DNA of 64,000 nucleotides from DATADW01 sp963733905 (GTDB lineage: Bacteria; Actinomycetota; Acidimicrobiia; Spongiisociales; DATADW01). Below are positions 1-10,080 of the stretch, piece by piece. The translations under genes and the position numbers were made by a program. Where the stretch lies: positions 47,893-111,892 of the forward strand of contig CAVTEU010000020.1 in assembly GCA_963733905.1 (NCBI GenBank). Reading direction: 5' to 3'. Below the pieces are notes generated by a model. The model was not told where the DNA came from. It searched no databases and saw only the letters and a list, made by a program, of their open reading frames with translations. Position 1 is the stretch's first letter; every line of letters begins with the position of its first letter.

Positions 1-82
1 CGAGCACGTGGCGTGCGATCGCCCCCAGATCGTCGCTGTCGACCTCGATGGCGTCCTGCTCGTCTGCAACGAAGATGGGCAC
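1..82 (-). CDS. ybeY: Endoribonuclease YbeY, N-terminal fragment (cut by window edge)
   Basis: Reading leftwards from a GTG at 82, 27 codons are open to the window edge and begin MPIFVADEQDAIEVDSDDL. This resembles the start of actinobacterial YbeY, the zinc-dependent RNase for 16S rRNA 3'-end maturation and ribosome quality control. The gene starts 7 bases after the pgpH stop, and phoH-pgpH-ybeY is a common order. The catalytic H-x3-H-x5-H motif would lie outside the window, so the call rests on the N-terminus and position only. Confidence 0.6.
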   Translation of the reverse strand, partial: MPIFVADEQDAIEVDSDDLGAIARHVL

Positions 83-89
83 TCTGCGC

Positions 90-2728
90 TCAGGGTCGCT
101 GGGGCGAGCCAAGGTCGCCGCCCGGAAAGTTCGGGTAAGGGATGCGCGGGTGATAGTGACCGACCAAGGCATCGACGAACGCCTGCTTGACGTTGGTGAG
201 GTCGCCCAGGGTGAGCGAGCACTGGCTGAGTTGGCCGTCGTCCACCTTCTCACCAACGACCCGTTCCACCACCTTGGTGATCCCGTCCACCGACGGGTCC
301 TCGATCTGCAAGGCGGCTCGGCATGCCGCTTCGGTCGAGTCGGCCATCATCAGGATCGCCATCTCCCGCGACCGGGGTTTGCGACCGGCGTGGCGGTAGT
401 CGTCGATGTCGACCATGTCGGTCCCGTATAGCTCCTTCGCCTTCTCGTAGAAGTAGTGCATCACGCCGTCGCCGTGATGGGTGACTATCCCCTCGCTGAC
501 CTCGGCCGGGATCCGGTAGGTCTTCGCGAGCCGAACACCGTCGAACACGTGCTGGCGGATGATCGCCACCGACTCCTCTGGTTTGAGGTCGTCGTGCGGG
601 TTCGAGATCCCGAACTGGTTCTCGATGAAGTACAGCGAGTTCTCCGTCTTCCCGAGGTCGTGGTAGTACGCAGCGGCGAGGGCGAGCAGGTTGTCGGCGC
701 CGATCGCCTTTGCCGCCGCTGAAGCCAGCGTCCCCACCATGAGCGAGTGGTTGAACGTCCCCCATGCCCGCTCCTGTAGCAGCACGAGAGCGGGGTGGTT
801 GCGGTCGGTGACATCGAGGAGGCGGGGGGTGGTGGTCACGTCGAAGAGCACCTCGAGGAAACCGAGAGCCGACAGGCCGACGAGGCTGGTGATTGCGCTG
901 CTCGCCGCCGCCCACGATGCCGACCGCCACACGAAGCCCCAGACGTCGGCCGCCTCAGAGAACCCAGGCGTGAAGAGCCACGACGTGGCGGCTGCGATCA
1001 CCCCGACCGTCAACGAAGTGAAGGCGACCGCCCTGCGCAGGTCGGCCCTGGTCGAGATGGACGAGACGAAGGGGATGGGCGCCAGCCCGGCGACGATGGC
1101 GTACGTGGTGACACCGGGATCGCCGACCGCGACCGCGGCGAAGACCCCCATGGCGATCGACATGAGCACCGCGATGCGCCCGTCGAAGAGGATGGCCGCC
1201 ATCAATCCGAAGGCGGCCACCGGTATCACATACGGGCTGGTCACCTCGCCGCCGATAGCGGCGAGTCGGGCCGAGCCGGCTCCGAGGACGAGCAGCACGC
1301 CGAACAGGGCCACCCGGCGCACCTGATTCCAGATCTCGGGACGGAACCTCTGCAGGTAGAAGGCCTCGACGATCACGAGGACGGCCACCACGGCAAGGAC
1401 CGGCCAGTAGGACGGGCCGGTCACGTCGGCCAGCCCCAACTCGGCGATGGCGGCCAGATGGACCGCCCGGAGAGGCTCTCCCTGGCGGACGATGTTCTCC
1501 CGAGACTGGTAGGTCCGCTCGACGGGGACGACGGCCGCTTCGGCCTCGTCACGCAGCTCCTGAGTCGCCTCGAGGTCGATGATCCGGTTCGGCTCGAGGA
1601 AGGCGCCGGCGACGTCGGCCATGGCCCTCCCCGCAGCCTGGTCGGCACGTCCACCAAGAAGGATGGCCGACGATGTCTCGACCATCTCGGCGGCGACTTC
1701 CTGGCGGTCCTCCTCGACCAGGCCATCCTCGAGCACTGCCAGGGCCCGTTCCTTCGACAGCCGCTCCAACTCGTCGAGCCAGGGCTCCTGGTTGAGCGCC
1801 ATCCTCACCACATCGCCCGTGGCCAGCCCGGCGATCGTCTCCAGCGTCGCCGGCTCGAGTTGCGGGCCGGCCGCAGCCAGCGCGTCCACCTGGTCGACGA
1901 TCGAAGCAGTCGCCGGGGCGAACCCGATCGGCTCGAGGACCACCGGGCCGGCGTCGATGGCGATCTCGGTGGTGGTGCTCCCCTGCGATGGGGCGAAGAA
2001 GCGGGGGAAGTCGGGGTCGGCATCGTTGACGCGGATCTCGACGTCTCCGACCGGCACAGAGCTGAGGACGAAGTTGCCGTCCAGGTCGGTCTCGACCGTT
2101 TGCGACCCGCCGTCGCCACCGGTGACCACGACCCCGACCGCGGCGAGCGGCTCATCGCTGCCCTCGCGGACACCGTCCCCGTCGAGATCGAGGAAGAGCG
2201 TCCCGCTCAACTCGGCGGTGGAAGGGGCGGTGGTGCGTCGTCGTCCTGGGGACAGACGTACCGGCTCCCCCCTGGCGGCGCCCCGTGGTCACGGTTGTAT
2301 CGGGCGCCGTCGTCGCCGTGGTGGCAGGGGCGAGCGTTGTGGTGGTCGATGGTGACACCGGGGCCTGGGCCGATCCCTTGGCGGGCCGCCTCGAACAACG
2401 CGGTGATGCCGTCGGTGACTTCGGAGTCCACCCCTGGGATGACCTCGTAGACATTGCTCACATCGCGTTGCGCCGCCTGGATCCGCTCATCGGTGGCGTC
2501 CTGGTCGACCACGGTCACCGTCTCGGTGGCGTCGAAGTCGCTGGGTGACGGTGTACCGATGGCGAGCCGGCCAAAGCGGTCTCCGGTCCCGATCACCAGT
2601 GCCCCCCAACAGAGCAGCACGGTGGCGACCACGATCGCCGCCCTGGCGGCGGTCCGATGGCGGCGCAACCAGATCACGACTGGAGTCTCATGAGCGGGAG
2701 ACGCTTTCGTCGTATCGGGCGTAGGCAT
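90..2728 (-). CDS. pgpH: PgpH/YqfF-type 7TM-HD cyclic-di-AMP phosphodiesterase, frameshifted
   Basis: Membrane HD-domain phosphohydrolase; the characterised relatives hydrolyse c-di-AMP. In order: an N-terminal transmembrane helix (near 2600-2680), the start of the extracytoplasmic 7TMR-HDED domain, a Thr-rich linker, a small beta-domain beginning SGTLFLDLDGDGVREGSDEP (near 2210) that looks like an SdrD-B/prealbumin-like module, the rest of the ectodomain, about seven transmembrane helices (1390-800) and the cytosolic HD domain with NHSLMVGTL, YYHDLGKTEN and IVTHHGDGVMHY. The Thr-rich linker lies in a third frame, so at least two indels occur between about 2210 and 2350. The start at 2728 overlaps phoH by 41 bases; a GTG at 2677 would avoid this. 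It sits between phoH and ybeY, probably in one transcript. Confidence 0.85.
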
Positions 2729-3668
2729 CGACGATCGACTGGACGATCCGATGACGGACCACGTCCTTCGATGTGAGCTCGACGAACTCGACCCCTGCGA
2801 TGTCGTGGACGATCGAGCGGACCACCCTCAGCCCCGAACCGGTGTTGGCCGGCAGGTCCACTTGGGTGATGTCGCCGGTGATCACCATCTTCGAGTTGAA
2901 CCCGAGACGGGTGAGGAACATCTTCATCTGCTCGGGTGAGGTGTTCTGTGCCTCGTCGAGGATGACGCACGAGTCGTTGAGTGTCCGGCCCCGCATGTAG
3001 GCGAGCGGGGCGATCTCAATGGTCCCCCGCTCGGTGAGCCGTGCCGTCTCGTCGGGGCCGAGCATGTCCCAAAGGGCGTCGTATAGCGGCCTCAGATATG
3101 GGTCGATCTTGGCGCTGAGGTCGCCGGGGAGGAAGCCGAGCCGCTCCCCAGCCTCGACCGCCGGTCTGGTCAGCACGATCCGGCGAACCGCTCCTGTCTG
3201 CAACAACTCGACCGCCGCCGCCATCGCCAGGTACGTCTTGCCGGTGCCGGCAGGGCCGACGCTGAACACCACCGTGTTGTCCCGGATCGCCTGGATGTAC
3301 TGCCGCTGCCCGAGGGTCTTCGGCCGCACCACCCGCCCCCTGCCAACGGGGATGCCGTCGGTGAGCACGCCCGCCGGAGAGGGGACGTCCTCGCGCACCA
3401 TCTGGACGACACGCTGCACCCGGTCCTCATCGAGACTCTCGCCCTCCTGGAGCAGGATGAGCAGCTCTTCGAGGACGGTCCGCACCTGGTCGACGTCCTC
3501 GCCCGAGCCGGTGAGGGTGAACTCGTTTCCCCGCGCCACCACCCGGACACCCGGAAAGAGAGACTCGACGGTCTTTAGGTGAGCATCGCGCTCTCCGAGC
3601 AACTCGAGCATGAGATGGTTGCTCGGGACGCGCCAGTGCTCCTCAGTTACGGTCGACGTAGGAAGCAA
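2688..3668 (-). CDS. phoH: PhoH family ATPase
   Basis: Intact P-loop ATPase of the PhoH family, thought to act in RNA metabolism with YbeY. After an N-terminal segment (LMLELLGERDAHLKTVESLF), the ATPase core has Walker A GPAGTGKTY, then LTRPAVEAGERLGFLPGDL, PLAYMRGRTLNDSCVILDEAQN containing Walker B, and MVITGDITQVDLP. The frame is open up to 3776, but that would overlap the HIT gene stop and add unusual residues. I prefer the TTG at 3668 (or an ATG at 3611), which places the family's conserved N-terminus correctly. It precedes pgpH and ybeY in a common actinobacterial order. Confidence 0.9.
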   Translation of the reverse strand: MLPTSTVTEEHWRVPSNHLMLELLGERDAHLKTVESLFPGVRVVARGNEFTLTGSGEDVDQVRTVLEELLILLQEGESLDEDRVQRVVQMVREDVPSPAGVLTDGIPVGRGRVVRPKTLGQRQYIQAIRDNTVVFSVGPAGTGKTYLAMAAAVELLQTGAVRRIVLTRPAVEAGERLGFLPGDLSAKIDPYLRPLYDALWDMLGPDETARLTERGTIEIAPLAYMRGRTLNDSCVILDEAQNTSPEQMKMFLTRLGFNSKMVITGDITQVDLPANTGSGLRVVRSIVHDIAGVEFVELTSKDVVRHRIVQSIVDAYARYDESVSRS

Positions 3669-3772
3669 CGAAGCCTCGTGAAGGGGAGCCCATTCGGACC
3701 CCGGGAGTATACCGGTGCCCGCCCTCATCACTCCACAACGAGCTGCTCCCGATCCGCGTTCCCCGGCGGGGC

Positions 3773-4183
3773 TCAAAGCTCGGCCAGGGCGGTGCGCAGT
3801 TTCTCGGCCTCGGCAGCGAGCTGCTCGGTGGTGGCCGACGAATCGGCGTTCGAGAAATCGAGATCGTTCACGGTTGCGATCGGCACCACATGGAGGTGGA
3901 GATGCGGCACCTCGAGCCCGGCGATCATCAATCCGACCTTCACCGGGCGGTAGACACGGTGCTGTGCTCTGCCGACGTTTCTGGCCACCGTCATGAGATG
4001 ACCCAACAGCCCGGGATCGGCATCAGTCCACTCGTCCACCTCATCGATGGGGACGACGAGCGTGTGACCAGGTTGGAGTGGGGCGATCGACAGAAATGCG
4101 GCGCACCGCTCGTCTTGATGGACGAAGTGACCGGGTAGCTCGCCAGAGATGATTCGGGAGAAGATGCTGGGCACGCCGGGCAA
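3773..4183 (-). CDS. HIT family nucleotide-binding protein
   Basis: Intact 136-residue histidine-triad protein. The family hydrolyses or transfers nucleotidyl groups from nucleoside phosphoramidates and similar substrates through the histidine triad, seen here as PHLHLHVVP (residues about 93-101). The N-terminus SIFSRIISGELP and GHTLVVPIDEV are typical of bacterial HIT/HinT proteins. The last 28 residues are Ala/Glu-rich and probably helical. It lies between a BldD-like regulator and phoH, where many actinobacteria carry rsmE instead. The substrate cannot be deduced. Confidence 0.88.
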   Translation of the reverse strand: MPGVPSIFSRIISGELPGHFVHQDERCAAFLSIAPLQPGHTLVVPIDEVDEWTDADPGLLGHLMTVARNVGRAQHRVYRPVKVGLMIAGLEVPHLHLHVVPIATVNDLDFSNADSSATTEQLAAEAEKLRTALAEL

Positions 4184-4213
4184 CCTAGTGGCTCGCCCGA
4201 TGGCTCGGACCGC

Positions 4214-4726
4214 TCAGCCGGGGGCGATCAGCCCCATGTCGGTCAGCATCTCCGACACCTGCTCCTCGCTCTCCGCCATGAGACCCGAGATAAGGCTGAG
4301 ATCGCCGCGGCGGATGGTGAGGACCCTCCCGTTGAAGTCCTGCCTCATGATCTGGATGGTCTTGACAAACCGTTCGATCAGCTCGGTCGGCGCCCCAGAT
4401 TCCTCGAGCCGAGAGAGGTCGATTGTTATCCCATCGCCGGCGAGCTTTTGCGACGGACCCCCCGCCGACCTGTCGCCGGGGGGGAGCAACTGATCCACCG
4501 GCACTCCATAGAACCCGGCGAGACGCTGCAGTCGAGGCAACGAGAGGCTGCGCTCCCCCCTCTCGTAGGCCCCCAGCACCGAGGCCTTGAATTCCAGCTC
4601 GCTCTTCGCCTCGACATCCTGGAGCGACATGCCCTTCTGCTTGCGGATGGCACGCAGCCTGCGCCCGATCGACTGGTTGTAAACCTCGGTCGGGCCCTCG
4701 TCGAGCGCCGTCATCGCTTCGGCCAT
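4214..4726 (-). CDS. BldD-like transcriptional regulator with c-di-GMP signature
   Basis: An N-terminal XRE helix-turn-helix (IGRRLRAIRKQKGMSLQDVE, then YERGERSLSLPRLQRLAGFYGVP) closely resembles streptomycete BldD, a repressor of developmental genes. The C-terminal domain carries RQD, eight residues, then RRGD. This matches the RxD-X8-RxxD signature by which BldD binds c-di-GMP and dimerises. The open frame extends upstream to 4768, but the ATG at 4726 or 4714 gives a family-like N-terminus. It lies between dnaJ and the HIT gene on the same strand, so it could be co-transcribed with the heat-shock genes. Binding of c-di-GMP is inferred from the motif only. Confidence 0.82.
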   Translation of the reverse strand: MAEAMTALDEGPTEVYNQSIGRRLRAIRKQKGMSLQDVEAKSELEFKASVLGAYERGERSLSLPRLQRLAGFYGVPVDQLLPPGDRSAGGPSQKLAGDGITIDLSRLEESGAPTELIERFVKTIQIMRQDFNGRVLTIRRGDLSLISGLMAESEEQVSEMLTDMGLIAPG

Positions 4727-4791
4727 GGCCGTCACGCTACTACGGACGCGCTCCGCGCGAGCCAACACTCAGAGTGACGAAGTTCCCGAAG

Positions 4792-5886
4792 TCACGTTCG
4801 GCGCCGGCGAAAGCCTCGCTTGGGCATCGAAACGTGGCGGCCCCTCGCCGCGGCGTAGGCGCGGAGCGCCTCCTCCTCTTCCTCGGAGAGATCGGTGGGA
4901 ACTGCGACGTCCACCCTGACGATGAGATCACCCCGGCCACGTCTTCCCAGGCGCGACGCCCCCTTGCCGCCGATACGGAGCACTGCTCCCGGCTGGGTTC
5001 CCGATGGGACTGTGAGCAACTCCTCGCCGCCGTCGATGAGCGGCACCTTCACTTCGGTGCCGAGGGCGGCTTCCACCATGTCGATCGGGAGGCGGTGGAC
5101 CAGGTCATCGCCATCGCGGACGAAATCGGGATGGGCGCTCACCACCATCTCTACATATAGGTCGCCCGACGGGCCGCCACGCAGCCCGGCGGCGCCACGC
5201 CCGGTGAGGCGGAGACGGGTGCCGCTGGTCACCCCGGGCGGCACTTCGACCGTCACCGACCTCGCCGTATCGACCACGCCGTTCCCCCAGCAGCGCTCGC
5301 AGGGATCGGGGATGATCCGCCCGGCCCCCCGGCAGGTGGAGCACGTGGTGACCGACATCATCGAACCGAGCACACTGCGGCGCGCCACCCTGACACTCCC
5401 CGCCCCGCGACAGGTGGGACACGTCTCGGGATGGGTGCCCGGCTGGGCCCCGCTGCCACCACAGAGGTCGCACAACCCGTCGGCGCTGAAAACGACTTCG
5501 GTCTCTGTGCCGAAGACCGCGGCGCCCAAGTCGACATTGGCGACGGCCAGGATGTCGCTCCCCCGCTGCGGACCCTGCCGTGGCGGGCTCGCCCCGAACA
5601 ATCCTCCGTCGCCGAACACCCCACGGAGCAGGTCCTCGAAGCCACCGAATCCGCCCAGGATGTCACCCAACTCGATGGTGTCGCCGCGGTCGTAGCGGCG
5701 GCGGCGCTCCGGATCGGACAGCACCTCGTATGCCTCGGCAGCCCGGCGGAACCGCGCCTCTGCCTGGGGGTCACCGGGGTTGGCGTCGGGGTGCGACTCG
5801 CGAGCCAGCCGGCGGAAGGCCCGCTTTATCTCGTCGGTATCGGCGTCGCGCCGGACACCCAGGACTGCGTAGTAGTCGTCGCTCAT
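4792..5886 (-). CDS. dnaJ: Chaperone protein DnaJ (DnaJ2 type)
   Basis: Intact 364-residue type I Hsp40 co-chaperone of DnaK. The J domain (residues 1-70) has HPD at 32-34. A Gly/Phe-rich stretch follows (GGFGGFEDLLRGVFGDGG). Four zinc-finger repeats, CDLCGGSG, CPTCRGAG, CSTCRGAG and CERCWGNG, and then the C-terminal peptide-binding domains complete the protein. It lies 32 bases downstream of hrcA, the usual actinobacterial hrcA-dnaJ pair, so repression by HrcA is likely. No CIRCE element was found in the window. Confidence 0.96.
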   Translation of the reverse strand: MSDDYYAVLGVRRDADTDEIKRAFRRLARESHPDANPGDPQAEARFRRAAEAYEVLSDPERRRRYDRGDTIELGDILGGFGGFEDLLRGVFGDGGLFGASPPRQGPQRGSDILAVANVDLGAAVFGTETEVVFSADGLCDLCGGSGAQPGTHPETCPTCRGAGSVRVARRSVLGSMMSVTTCSTCRGAGRIIPDPCERCWGNGVVDTARSVTVEVPPGVTSGTRLRLTGRGAAGLRGGPSGDLYVEMVVSAHPDFVRDGDDLVHRLPIDMVEAALGTEVKVPLIDGGEELLTVPSGTQPGAVLRIGGKGASRLGRRGRGDLIVRVDVAVPTDLSEEEEEALRAYAAARGRHVSMPKRGFRRRRT

Positions 5887-5918
5887 GTCCCTAACGAATC
5901 GGGGGATCGGTCAGTGTC

Positions 5919-6924
5919 TCAGGAGCCCAGGCTCTCTGCGAGGCCGTCTCCGACCTCCTCGACCACCGAGATGGTACGACGGTAATCCATCCTCATCGGA
6001 CCGATCACACCCACCCGGCCGCTCCCCCGACCTGCCACGTCGTAGTTGGTGGAGACGACTGCGATGTCCACGTCCTTGCCACCGGGAAGCTCCTCCCCGA
6101 TGTGGATGCTGGTCCCCTCCGAGCCGGACATCATCCCCAACAGCAACGCCTCTCTCTCCAACAACTCGAGCATCTGCCGGACCGTCGTGATGTCATCGAA
6201 CACGGTCGCCATTTGACCGGTGCCACCTATGTAGACGTCTGCGCTCTGGCCATCGAGCCTGGCGGCGGCATCCATCGCTGCCTGCACCACCTCGGCCACC
6301 GGCGCCGCCAGCTCGCCGACCAGCTCGGCTGCGGCCGGGGCGGCCACCTCCACCGAGCGGCGGGTGAAGACGCGGGTGAGCACGGCCTCGGCGGCCTCTA
6401 CGGTCTCTGTTTCCACGGGGTGGGGAGTGCGCACCACCTCCTGGCTCACCCGGCCACCCTCGGCCACCAGCACGAGGAGAAGCACCTGTGGTCCGAGTTG
6501 CACCAGGTGCGCCGCCCAGACGATTCCGCCCTCGAGGCCTGGCCCGACGACGACCGCCGGGTAGCGGGTCAACTCGGCGAGCAGATCGGATGTCGCCTTG
6601 AGCAGCCTGCCCAACTCGATGTGAACCGACGAGAAGAACGAGTGGATCCGGACCCTGGTCGGGGCGCGCAACGGCGAGGCGGTCAGATGGTCCACGTAGT
6701 AGCGGTATGCCTTGGAGGTGGGGACCCTCCCCGCAGAAGTGTGCGGCTGCACGCAGTAGCCATCCCGGTCGAGAGCCGCCAGGTCGTTCCGCACCGTGGC
6801 CGGCGACACCGGAAGCGCAGTCGCATCGAGGATGGCCCGCGAACTGACAGGCTCCCCGGTGCGGATGTGCTCCTGCACCAAGCCTCGCGAGCACCTCACC
6901 ACGCCGCTCGTCCAACATGGGCAA
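5919..6924 (-). CDS. hrcA: Heat-inducible transcription repressor HrcA, frameshifted near start
   Basis: Repressor of groE/dnaK-type heat-shock operons through CIRCE operators. The main frame has the winged-helix segment EHIRTGEPVSSRAILDATAL and PATVRNDLAALDRDGY, QPHTSAGRVPTSKAYRYYVD, and a C-terminal IGPMRMDYRRTISVVEEV. The first 15 residues (MPMLDERRGEVLARL) lie in another frame. Removing one base from the cttgg near 6880 joins them to VQEHIRTGEP. This single-base insertion looks like a sequence error because both sides are well conserved. It is followed by dnaJ. Confidence 0.9.
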
Positions 6925-6948
6925 AGGGTAGTGAGTTGTGGGTTATCT

Positions 6949-6976
6949 AGACGGCAGACGGCAGACGGCAGACGGC
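6949..6976. repeat. Heptamer repeat, four units (AGACGGC)x4
   Basis: Exactly four tandem copies of AGACGGC lie between the end of hemW and the start of hrcA. It is one of a family of 28-base, four-unit heptamer repeats dispersed in intergenic DNA of the first 27 kb. Confidence 0.9.
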
Positions 6977-6989
6977 GGCCGATCCCGCC

Positions 6990-8157
6990 TCACACCGCCA
7001 TCAGTGCCCGTTGCACCTCGTCAGTCAGGAGCGGTCGGGTGACCACCAACCTGCCGTCTCGCAACGTCATGACACCGGCGTCGACCAACCGCCGGCCCCA
7101 GGGAGACTCGAGCAACCGCAACCCTGGTTCGCCCGGGCGGACACCCGAGGCGAGACGAAGCCCGAGGAAGACCCGCTCGCGCTCCCGCTCGGCTGCGCTC
7201 AGTCGCTCCTCGCCCTGACGTGGCGATAGGCCATCCTCCAACCGTCGGATGTAGGTGTCGAGACGGCGCAGGTTCCAAGAGCGGACACCGTCGCGATGGC
7301 GATGGGCCCCCATGCCCAGACCGAGGTACTCGCCGCCGGCCCATACCGAGAGGTTGTAGCGCGCCACCGCACCTGGCCGGGCATGGTTGGAGACCTCGTA
7401 CCTCACCAGCCCGGATCGGCCGATGATCGCGCCCGCCGCCTCCCATGCATCGGCTTGCGCGTCTGGATCCGGGGCCGGGGCACCGCCGGCCACAGCACGG
7501 CTCAGCGCCGTGCCCCGCTCGACGGTGAGGGCATATGTCGAGATGTGGTCCGGATCGAGCGCCAATGCCCGCTCGAACCGAAGTCATCCACATGTCCGCT
7601 GTCTCTCCCGGCGTCCCGAATATGAGATCGATGTTGACCTGCTCGATCCCGGCAGAGCGCAGCGCCAGGACGCCCCGCTCGATATCTGCCGGTCGGTGGC
7701 ACCGTCCCAACGCCGTCAGGACCGCAGGCTCGAAGGACTGCGCGCCGATGGAGACTCTGGTGATCCCTATGGCGGAGAGCCCATGAGCCAACTCGGGAGT
7801 GACATCCTCGGGGTTGACCTCGATCGACACCTCGCACCCCGGCGCAAGCCCGCTGTGGGCGCGCAGTGCGTCCACGACAGAACCGAGCAGGCGCGGTGCG
7901 AGCCGCGATGGGGTGCCTCCTCCGAAGGCGACCGCGTCGAGCGGTTCCCATCCCGATTCGCTTCCCAACTCGGTCAACAGGGCCGCCACATAGCGCTCCG
8001 CCGACCCGTCCTCGCCCGTCACCACGGCGAAGTCGCAGTAGGGGCACACCCGGGCGCAGAAGGGGATGTGCACATAGGCGCTTCTCCAGCCCGCCGCCTC
8101 GTCCGCCAGGGCCGGCGAGTCAGGGGCAGCTTGGTAGAGCACATCCACCGTGGTCAT
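6990..8157 (-). CDS. hemW: Radical SAM heme chaperone HemW-like protein, frameshifted
   Basis: The N-terminal half has YVHIPFCARVCPYCDFAVV, with the CxxxCxxC that binds the radical-SAM 4Fe-4S cluster, AFGGGTPS, EVNPEDVT, RVSIGAQSF and DLIFGTPGE. The C-terminal half continues in another frame with HISTYALTVERGT, RYEVSNHARPG and NLSVWAGGEYLGLGMGAH, so one indel lies near 7570. The ATG at 8157 overlaps the lepA stop as ATGA, implying translational coupling. HemW members act as heme chaperones and were once annotated as anaerobic coproporphyrinogen III oxidase (HemN). Relatives to HemN proper are excluded by neighbourhood (lepA-hemW-hrcA-dnaJ), which is typical of HemW. Confidence 0.88.
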
Positions 8158-9951
8158 GACTCGACCTTGAGGGCAGCGATGAAAGCCTCTTGGGGGACCT
8201 CGACCGATCCCACCATCTTCATCCGCTTCTTCCCCTCCTTCTGGCGCTCGAGCAGCTTCCGCTTCCGGGTGATGTCGCCGCCGTAGCACTTGGCGGTGAC
8301 GTCCTTGCGGCGCGCCTTGATCGTCTCGCGGGCGATGATCCGCCCACCGCTGGCCGCCTGGATCGGGACGTCGAACAGTTGGCGGGGGATGAGCTCGCGC
8401 AGCCGTTCCACCATCTTCCTCCCGTAGGCGGCGGCCTTGTCCCGGTGGGTGATCGTCGAAAAGGCGTCCACCGGTTGCTCGTTGAGGAGGATGTCCACCC
8501 TGACCAGGTCGGACGGCCGGTAGTCGGATGGCTCGTAGTCGAGCGAGGCGTATCCCCTGGTGCGCGACTTGACCGCATCGAAGAAGTCGAACACGACCTC
8601 GGCCAGCGGCAGTTGATAGACAAGCTCCACCCGCTCGGGACTCAGGTAGTGGAGATGATCGAGTTCGCCACGGCGCGACTGGACCAGTTCCATGATGGCG
8701 CCGGTGTACTCGGATGGGGCGATGATCATCGCCCGGACGTACGGCTCCTCCAGCGTCTGCTGTCTGTTGGGCTCGGGCAGGTCTTGCGGCGACCGGATCT
8801 CGTGGATGGCACCGTCGGTGGTGGTCACCCGGTAGGCGACCGAAGGGGCGGTGGCCACCAGGTCGAGGTCGTACTCCCGCTCCAGTCGCTCGCGCACGAT
8901 CTCCATGTGGAGCAACCCGAGGAAGCCGCAGCGGAACCCGAATCCGAGGGCGCGCGACGTCTCCGGCTCATAGACCAGCGCCGTGTCGTTGAGCCTGAGC
9001 TTCTCCAGGGCGTCGCGGAGGCGTTCGAAGTCGTCGCCGTCGGTGGGGAACAGCCCCGAATACACCATCGGGTGGGGCTCGGCGTACCCGGCGAGAGGCT
9101 CGGTGGCGCGGTGCGATGCCGAGGTGACCGTGTCCCCCACCCTGATCCGGTCGATCTCCTTGACACCGGTGATCAGATAACCGACCTCGCCGCTGGTCAG
9201 TTCGGGCTAGCGGGACTGCGCTCGGTGTCAGCACACCGACTTCGGCGGCGCCGTGCTGCTCGCCGGTGGCGAGGAACCGGATCGGATCCCCGCTCCCCAG
9301 CCGCCCATCCACCACCCGCAGGTAGCAGACCACTCCGCGGTAGATGTCGTAGTAGGAGTCGAACACCAGAGCACGGAGCGCGTCGTCGGGCCGGCCCCCC
9401 GGCGGCGGGATTTGAGTGACGATTCGATCGAGCAGTTGGTCGACGCCCTCGCCGGTCTTGGCCGAGACCAGGATGACTTCGTCGGGTGAACCACCCAGGA
9501 CCCCGGCCAACTCGGCGGCGGCCCGATCCGGCTCGGCTGCCGGCAGGTCGATCTTGTTGACGACTGGGATGACCTCGAGCCCTGCCTCGATCGCCAGGTA
9601 TGCATTGGCCAGGGTCTGCGCCTCGACTCCCTGGGAGGCGTCGACCACGCAGCAGCGCACCCTCGCAAGCCGCCAGCGAGCGGGACACCTCGTAGGAGAA
9701 GTCGACATGGCCCGGCGTGTCGATCAGGTTGAGCGTGTACGTCGGTGCCGGTCGGCGGCGAGGTATCGGAGCCGCACCGCCTGGGCCTTGATGGTGATGC
9801 CGCGTTCGCGCTCCAGGTCCATGGTGTCGAGCACCTGCTCCCGCATCTCGCGCGGGCTGATCGCCCCGGTCCGCTCCAGAAGGCGGTCGGCCAGGGTCGA
9901 CTTGCCATGGTCGATGTGGGCGATGATGCAGAAGTTGCGGATGCGCGCCAT
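8154..9951 (-). CDS. lepA: Elongation factor 4 (LepA), multiply frameshifted
   Basis: Translational GTPase that acts on stalled or mistranslocated ribosomes. Pieces in three frames follow the family in order: NFCIIAHIDHGKSTLADRLL (G1) and RERGITIKAQAV (G2) from the ATG at 9951; a segment with DTPGHVDFSYEVSRSLAACE; VNKIDLPAAEPD (G4), VSAKTGEGV (G5) and DSYYDIYRGVV; and a C-terminal piece from about 9200 with PMVYSGLFP, GLLHMEIVRERLEREYDLDL and AVKSRTRGYASLDYE. Indels fall near 9730, 9665 and 9210. All family blocks are present, so I treat the breaks as sequence errors. It is divergent from rpsT. Confidence 0.9.
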
Positions 9952-10080
9952 GTCGCTCACGCCGAGGACGGTAGACGGCGGACCGACGGACAACCCGACG
10001 CTGCTAATATCCCGCTCCGGCACCCACTCGGGCGCCAGAACCCTTCAGATGCACCCTGTCCTCTGAACACGAGACCACCG

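Noticed and set aside
795..2450. Long plus-strand open frame opposite pgpH
   Set aside because: Low-complexity translation without family resemblance, on the strand opposite a conserved gene; a high-GC shadow frame.
6925..6990. CIRCE operator upstream of hrcA-dnaJ
   Set aside because: No TTAGCACTC-N9-GAGTGCTAA-like sequence is present; only the heptamer repeat and a short AT-richer stretch.
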